A DNA stretch of 64,000 nucleotides from Theropithecus gelada (lineage: Eukaryota; Chordata; Mammalia; Primates; Cercopithecidae): the NCBI RefSeq assembly GCF_003255815.1, contig NC_037689.1, positions 142,564,766 to 142,628,765 of the forward strand, read 5' to 3'. Numbering within the stretch: the first letter of the stretch is position 1; each line of letters starts with the position of its first letter. Both the position numbers and the translations under genes were made by a program. This document shows, one piece after another, positions 57,890 through 64,000 of this stretch. The notes beneath the pieces were generated by a model. It did no database searches. It had not been told where the DNA came from and saw only the letters and a program-made list of their open reading frames with translations.

Positions 57890-60150
57890 CTTCAGAGGGG
57901 TGAATGTTCATCCTCTGTAACCACTTGCTTCCTGTTAAGTTTGTTGGTATAGGCCCTGCCTAGCAGCAGAGGAGCAAAAATCTCTGGATACTGTATCTAA
58001 GTGGCCCAGAAACAGGATGCTTCCATCCTCCAAGTCAGTATACAGATGGGTTGGAAGCCTTGTGGCAGCACTGTCTTTACCTGGAACTGTTGTAATCTAC
58101 AAGACACAAACTTTACTAAGAGGTTAAACAAGCAAGGGCCAAATATTAGTGACAAGACACTACCAAAGTTTGTGGAAAAGGTAGGTAAAAACAAGGTGAG
58201 ACTTTCAAGTCAAGGCACTTTTGACAGTTGACCAGATATAGTTGGGGTCATTGACCTGGTTATGATGCAGGAGAATAGGGTCTCTAGGCAGGGAACCTAA
58301 GGCCAATTCATACTTGCTTCCGAGAACTAAATCAGAAGGAAAACCCAACTTTCCATGCCCAAGTAACAAAAGGACCAGAGGCTACTCCCTTTGTAAACCG
58401 CCACCTTTTTCTGTATGGCAGATGAAATATTTAGAGTACCTCTGATTGATCCCCTTCCACAACCAATCATCAGCCTGGCCATGGGCCAAGTCTTCACTGG
58501 CATAGGAGTATAACTTTGCAACTTCACTTCAGCCTCTGATTGGTCACTTTCTGCAACCAATCACACGTCTGCATAGGGGGTAACATTGTAACTTTGCTTC
58601 AATCTCTGATTGCAATCAATCAGGCTGATCGTGTGCCACTACTTCATTTACATACGGTGTACACCAAGTAACCAATGGGAAACCTCTAGAGGGTATTTAA
58701 ACCTCAGAAAAGTCTGTAACAGGACCCTTGAACCACTTGTTATGGTCTGCTCCCACCCTGTGGAGTGTACTTTTGCTTTTAATAAATCTCTGCTTTTGTT
58801 GCTTCATTCTTTCCTTGCTTTGTGCATTTTATCCAATTCTTTGCTCTGAACGCCAAGAACTCAGACACCCTCTACTGGTAACAGTTTTATCTATTTAACC
58901 AGGTAGCTTGCTCATAGATCTTTTGAACGTTAATCTCAACTTGTCCATATGGGCAGCAGGTTGTATTAATACTCGCACAGACTCCACCTTTTGCAGCCAG
59001 TAAATAATCTAATGCTACTCTGTTATCGAGAACTACATTTGCCAAAGAGTCTAAGGACTCTTGAATTCCCTTTAATGCTTGACTTCTGTCGGTGGCTAAG
59101 GATTATAGGGTTTCAGTAAAGTTCTTTAGGATTAAGTCATTAGGCAAAGCAGCCCCAGGCTGCTGCCAGTCCCATTGCTGCCCTGATTCCTGCCTGAATG
59201 AATCCTATTGCTTGCTTACTTATGGTATCCATGGGTCTTATGGGGTTATAGACAGTGATCCCTGGAGGGGCAAGGGTAGCCAACCTACATTCACCTCAGT
59301 TCCGAGTTTTTGATACATCAGGGAAACTACTCCTAAAAGAACAACTGATTTCCTAGTAAGATGAGAGCAGTTACGGGGTGTGAATTCTTTCCTTTCATGG
59401 CCACAAACAAAAATGAGCCTAGTTGGGGCATAGACTGAGGCCCAACGAGGTGTGATGTTTATCCTTTGCTGCCAAGTTGGGTCTGTAGAGATATTTTCCT
59501 CTTTTCGAATGGGGTGGTTTGAACCATCTTTGTTTTCCAGAACGGGGGAGTAGTCCCAACTTCTCAGACTAGGCAGTTGTTTTTCCCTTGTATGTTCTGA
59601 TCTGGGAAAAGGCACCATTATATGTTCTCCTTGCTTACCAATGGAATCCCATTTACCTTGTTGCAGCCTTGGGAACTTGGCAACTAAAGTTCAATCAGAG
59701 CTTCTGTGTCATTAACACAACAGTGGGTGCAAAAAATAGAATCACTGGTGCACTGAAGATATAGATACCCAACTTCCAAGGTGTAGGTAATAGTGGCAGG
59801 GGGTTTCAGGTGGAATCTGGTAAGTGGTGGGAAGTTCCACTTAACAAGTAGAGGTTTGGGTATTTTGGGGTCACTATGGTTAGTAAGGAGGTCTCAGGGA
59901 TGATTGAGAGATTTTCAAGATAGGCCAGAAGATAGAACTCTATCCTGGGGATGTTGATGACAAATGTAGCAACCATAAAGATGATTTCTCGATGCTATAA
60001 TTTTTGAAATATGTACTATAGAACTTTGTTCCCCGCCCCCACACACACTGGATTACGTTAACTGGGGGAGCAAATAGGATTAACAGTGGCAGCATGGGGT
60101 CCAGGTGGGCCTTAGAGTGGTCTGTACACCCAACAAGCATAAAAGAGCTG
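57890..60150 (-). pseudogene. HERV-I/IP10-like env remnant, split by an LTR
   Basis: On the - strand, surface-subunit sequence lies around 59238-60140. The transmembrane ectodomain lies around 58890-59110 and keeps a CX6CC motif (CASINTTCC, about 58951-58980). The membrane anchor and tail are at 57997-58240 (FGPCLFNLLVKF type). An oppositely oriented LTR at about 58263-58882 separates ectodomain from anchor. Several stops occur elsewhere, so no envelope protein can be made. Confidence 0.75.
58263..58882 (+). mobile_element. Solo LTR (LTR8/9-like) inserted antisense in env
   Basis: It is oriented + with several CCAAT boxes ('accaatcatc', 'aaccaatcac', 'gtaaccaatgg'), a TATA-like 'gtatttaaacc' near 58693, AATAAA at about 58781, and an end at 'ctactggtaaca'. 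It starts near 'tgatgcaggag'. Possible target duplication is gtta/gttt. The family name is from memory. Confidence 0.65.
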
Positions 60151-60284
60151 TTTCCCCAGAGGACGCAGCTGGTGAAAGTAATAGAAAAGAAGTATTACAG
60201 ACAGGAAGAAGAGGAAGATTATTCCTGTTTCCATCTACACCATCATATTACCACTTCTGTCTGAGTATTGATTATTTAAAATAG

Positions 60285-60615
60285 GTAAAGGAGGTCTTCC
60301 AAAGGTTTACAGAAGTCTGTTGCAGTGTCCTTTCTTTGTGTTTATGACTCACAGTGACTCCTGTGCAGGTGTACAGAAGTAGTTATTTCTTGAAATTTAA
60401 CAGCAGTTGGGGTGCTTAATATCTGATAAGGGCCCTTTCATTTTGGTTGTAATTGATTCTTGGGGGATCCTTCCTTTAAAGTTTTTTAGTGAGATGAAAT
60501 CGGCTGGTTGAATAGGGAAGCTATTTTCTTCCTTTGTGGGGAAGGGTGATATTTTCATATCGGAGTGCCTTTTGAACTCAGCCTAAATTCTAATGGGGAG
60601 GGGAAGGTTTGTATA
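60285..60615 (-). pseudogene. Pol integrase C-terminal remnant of the HERV-I-like provirus
   Basis: The - strand translation shows integrase C-terminal character (KMKGPL, then a frameshift). The rest of pol is missing; gag-like sequence resumes only near 62640. Confidence 0.55.
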
Positions 60616-61831
60616 GATAATTACTACAAGCCAAGACCGCAGCAGGTGAACACACAGAATCAATAGACAAGTCCATTTTACAACCATATTTTCCTCCTTC
60701 TAGTCCCTGACTCCCAGTTCCTGGCTCCCACACTGCTCAAAAGGGTTTCAGGGACCAATGGGTTCCCGCCCAAATCCACCCTCATCCAGCCCAGAACATA
60801 TAACTGTCTATAAATCCTCTGACTCCAAGTCCCCCAGTCATAGGGGTTCCACTAAGGGATGTGATAGACCCAGGGCAGGCAGCACGCCACCCCAGCCTTG
60901 GCACAGGACAAAATAAAAGCTTGGACACTGACACTGCCTCCAGCACACACTGACACAAAGGAATAAAATGAAATTTAAAATTAAAATCCATAGCCCCCAA
61001 CACAATGAAGCAATGCCCACTTCCTGGTCAAAGGGAATGAAGTTTGGTAGGCACCCACCAGACCCCAAAACCCTCCTAAGCAATATTAATCAAAAGCAAA
61101 AGTCAAAATAAGATTACACATTGAGAAAAACAAGAGAATAGAATTAAGCTATAATGGGAGAAAACGCTGCTGCCAAGAACCTTTAAGACAAAACATTTTA
61201 GCATCGGGCCACAATAGTAGTCATAAGCAAAGGAGAAAGCTCACAGGAGCGGGCATAAAAGCCAAAGGAAAGAGTTACAAGAATCTCAGAAGATTTCCAA
61301 ATAAATAGATTACAAAGTCGAAAAGCAAAATTTCTGGTAATTTTGTGAATTAATATCAAAACTAGATTTGGCTCTGCTGTATAGACCATTTTCTAGAAAG
61401 TCTATCACAAACAATTTTCTTTAATCAAAGCAAGTTTAATCATCCACAAATTTTCTTTTATAAATTCCCCTTTCTGAACAACTAACACAGACGATCTATA
61501 ATGTGCTTGAAATTTCTGAGTTGTCCTATACTACCTCTTTGCTAAATAAAACCAGTCATTGTACTCTAGGGCAAGAATGTACTATAAAAGATCTCTCCTC
61601 ATACAAAATTACTCTTTTTTAATATCCTTCTTTGCAAAAAAACAAACACATTTTCTATCCATAACTTTCTTTGTATCTCTCTTTTCTATCCAGATTCCCT
61701 TGTATTTTGAACCTCTTGTACTTTGAACTTTTGAAGTCATCAAAAGTTATCCCTTTTGATAACTTCAAAGTTAAACAAAAAATATTTTTATTTTTTTCTC
61801 AATAAATAATACACTTTTTTTTTCTTTTTCC
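60616..61831. other. Unassigned segment replacing pol
   Basis: At 60700-60930 there is LTR-like regulatory text ('gggaccaatgggttcccgcc', 'gtctataaatcc', 'acaaaataaaagc'). The rest is AT-rich without genes. A 20-bp imperfect hairpin lies at 61726-61772. Confidence 0.4.
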
Positions 61832-62125
61832 TGGCCGGTTGCGGTGGCTCACACCTGTAATCCCAGCACTTTGGAAGGCCGAGGTGGGTGGATCATGAGC
61901 TCAGGAGTTTGAGATCCGCCTGACCAACATGGTGAAACCCCATCTCTACTAAAAATACAAAAATTAGCCACGTGTGGTGGCATGCTCCTGTAATCCCAGC
62001 TACTCAGAAGGCTGAGGCAGGAGAATCCCTTGAACCCAGGAGGCAGAGGTTGCAGTGAGCCGAGATAGCGCCATTATACACCAGCCTGCATGACAAAGCA
62101 AGATACCATCTTAAAAAAAAAAAAA
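61832..62125 (+). mobile_element. AluS-like
   Basis: Full dimer from 'ggccggttgcggtggctcac' to a short A tail. Confidence 0.9.
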
Positions 62126-62637
62126 GGAATATACTTTTTTGGCACATTTTATGTAAGCCTAGGAAGGAAGAAGTCCTGAACTACTCATTTTACATTGGTA
62201 TTCTATAGATGAGAACCATTCTACCATTTTAAGATTTTAACCACACAATAAGCTCACAATTTAATCACCTATTTAATTCACATGGATTTAGCTCTTTCAC
62301 TTTTAACAGTTTTATCTAGACTTCCTCCAAGATCCAAGATACTACAAAAAGTTAGTCATCACTTGAAGCATCTTAATCATTTCAAAGCCTGTAAACATCA
62401 GTAATTTACCTATGCAAATATCTTCAAGTTAAATTTTAGAAGAGAGAACATTCTCTTGAAACTAATAAGCTTTGACTAGTCTTACTTATGAGTGCTCTTT
62501 TATTTATAAACCAATTTGATAACATGCTAGACACAACACACATCACAATACCTGTATATATACCTAAACAAGCACAGTAAAGAAAACAACCTATACAAGA
62601 CAGCTGGATTCAAGTCATTTACAAAACTGTGACCAAT
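62126..62637. other. AT-rich sequence, nothing recognised
   Basis: No gene or named repeat is identified. Confidence 0.4.
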
Positions 62638-64000
62638 CTACTTGGCCAAATTTTGTTTGCCACAATAGGTGTGGAAAACAGGAAGACGTGGGAAAGTGAA
62701 TCCTAGAGCATCAAATATGGAAGGGAGGGTGCAAACTGCATTGCTCAGGGGAAAACCTGGAGTCCCTGAGCCACCAGAAAACTCACACAATAGTGGAGAC
62801 ACTGAAGAAAAATGTTTGGGCAGCTGCTTGTCTGCCACTGCAGGAAGCTTTCTGATGGGTCCAGGGTCCAAGACTCCCAGCAAACTTACTTCAGCAAGGC
62901 AGCTTATTGACGCTGGTGGAATAAGGTTAGCTCTAATATTGATAGGGAGCTTTTGTTTTCCTCTCACCAGGGACAGTTAGGACATTCTCATTGCTAGTGG
63001 CCCTTTTGCTTATAGTAGGCACACTGATTCTGCCCTAGGTGCTGGCGAGTTGAGGGTTCTTGTCTAGGCATCCCAGATGTTTATTTGGCAACATTTTCTC
63101 AAGACGACTACCCTGCAGGGGTATGGGGATTAAAGTAAATGTTGGTAATTGTACTTTTTGGCTTTTTGACTTTATTTTTCCCTCTTTTGCCCTCTTCTTA
63201 TTGTTGTAAACTTTAAAGGGTATGTTTAAGGGTTGGCATATAGGGGTATGAGGTCCCATTACTGCTTTTTGTTGCTTCCTCCTAATATCAGGGCAATTGA
63301 GTAATAAAATGTATACCAAGGAAAGCTTGCGCTTCTGGGGGTCTGCGTCTACATTAGTATATTTCCTGAGTGCCTCAACTCAATGTCCCAGAGACAGAGC
63401 GAGGATTTGATTGTTTCCCTGAGATACTTTTCTAACCCTGTCATAATGTACTGGCTTAATCACACACTTTTTCTTCCATATTTTCCCCACAGCACAGCAA
63501 GCGGAGGACAATATTTGAAAGTTATGACAAATATTTGTTAAATCAAATAGCCTGGTCAACTTAAGCTCCTCTATAAACTTTTCTGGATTCTCTGAAAACT
63601 GGCCATAATCTTTCTTTTAAAAAACCAAATTAGACATAGAAAATGGCACATATACTCCCTAAATATTCCCTCATTTCCATTTACTAACTCTTGCAATGAG
63701 TACAGGTGTGACTTTAGAGGCTGATATGGGACCCCACTCCTGGTGGTACTGGTTGGGTTTACTTACTTGGACAGCAGGGTGTATAGTCTGGGGCTAGTTG
63801 GATAAGGGGAAGAGGTTCCTGATGACCTTGGAGCGGAATCCTTCATGAGAGGGCTGGTGGGAATCCCCTCATAATTGAGGGATGAAGGGCGCTCTGGGGA
63901 GGGCATAAGCCTTCAAGGGGGAACAGCTAGGAGGGGATCACTTAGGCATGGCTTTCTGGTGCCTAGAAGTAATGCGAGTTTGTAAAAGGCCATACATACT
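62638..64000 (-). pseudogene. gag/protease remnant of the HERV-I-like provirus, runs off the window
   Basis: Open pieces on - at 62638-62967 and 63035-63319. Between them a nucleocapsid zinc-knuckle-like segment (CAYYKQKGH, about 63000-63035) has lost its second Cys and is followed by a stop. Order on - is gag, then env, then 3' LTR, matching one provirus whose 5' LTR should lie beyond 64000. Confidence 0.55.

Overview
This is primate X-linked DNA built around the SPANXN cancer/testis gene family. Two complete SPANXN genes and one diverged SPANX-like gene lie on the + strand, surrounded by LINE, Alu and endogenous-retrovirus sequence. The youngest repeats point to an Old World monkey. The L1 at 4852-8545 ends in a 3' UTR of the type I associate with macaque and baboon, and several AluY copies carry 'gatccggccactgcac' in place of the usual 'gatcgcgccactgcac'. 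Both diagnostics are from memory, so the species call is an inference. No SPANX-A/D-type gene is present.

The first 39.5 kb is a direct tandem duplication. Copy A (about 706-26314) and copy B (about 26875-39495) each hold an old L1, a spacer with ancient MIR and L1M fragments, and a SPANXN gene. Copy A is about 13.0 kb longer. Four differences account for nearly all of this: a 3.7 kb young L1 present only in A, an 8.0 kb provirus kept in A but reduced to a solo LTR in B, about 0.7 kb of extra 39-bp coding repeats in A, and about 0.46 kb of spacer missing from B.

Gene A (exons 16304-16381 and 25068-26033) would encode about 347 aa with an acidic tail of 19 full 13-aa repeats. Its usual splice acceptor is mutated and an AG 6 bp downstream must be used. 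Gene B (38262-38339 and 38983-39213) would encode 102 aa with about one repeat and has intact GT/AG sites. Both share a CCAAT, GT-box and TATA promoter.

From 39.5 to 50.4 kb no gene is recognised. The stretch holds minus-strand L1s, several Alus, an MST-type LTR with a long GAAA tract, a solo HERV-H LTR (LTR7) and another LTR. A third SPANX-family gene (50532-50672 and 50881-51054) follows. It is strongly diverged, has a 208-bp intron without LTR, and starts right beside an MST LTR fragment.

From 51.2 kb to the end there is an L1 with a large internal deletion and then a broken minus-strand HERV-I/IP10-like provirus. That provirus has its 3' LTR at 57281-57862, its env cut by an oppositely oriented LTR, most of pol missing, and gag running off the window. 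The only intact protein-coding candidates are the three SPANX-family genes. I found no RNA gene, CRISPR array or multi-gene system.
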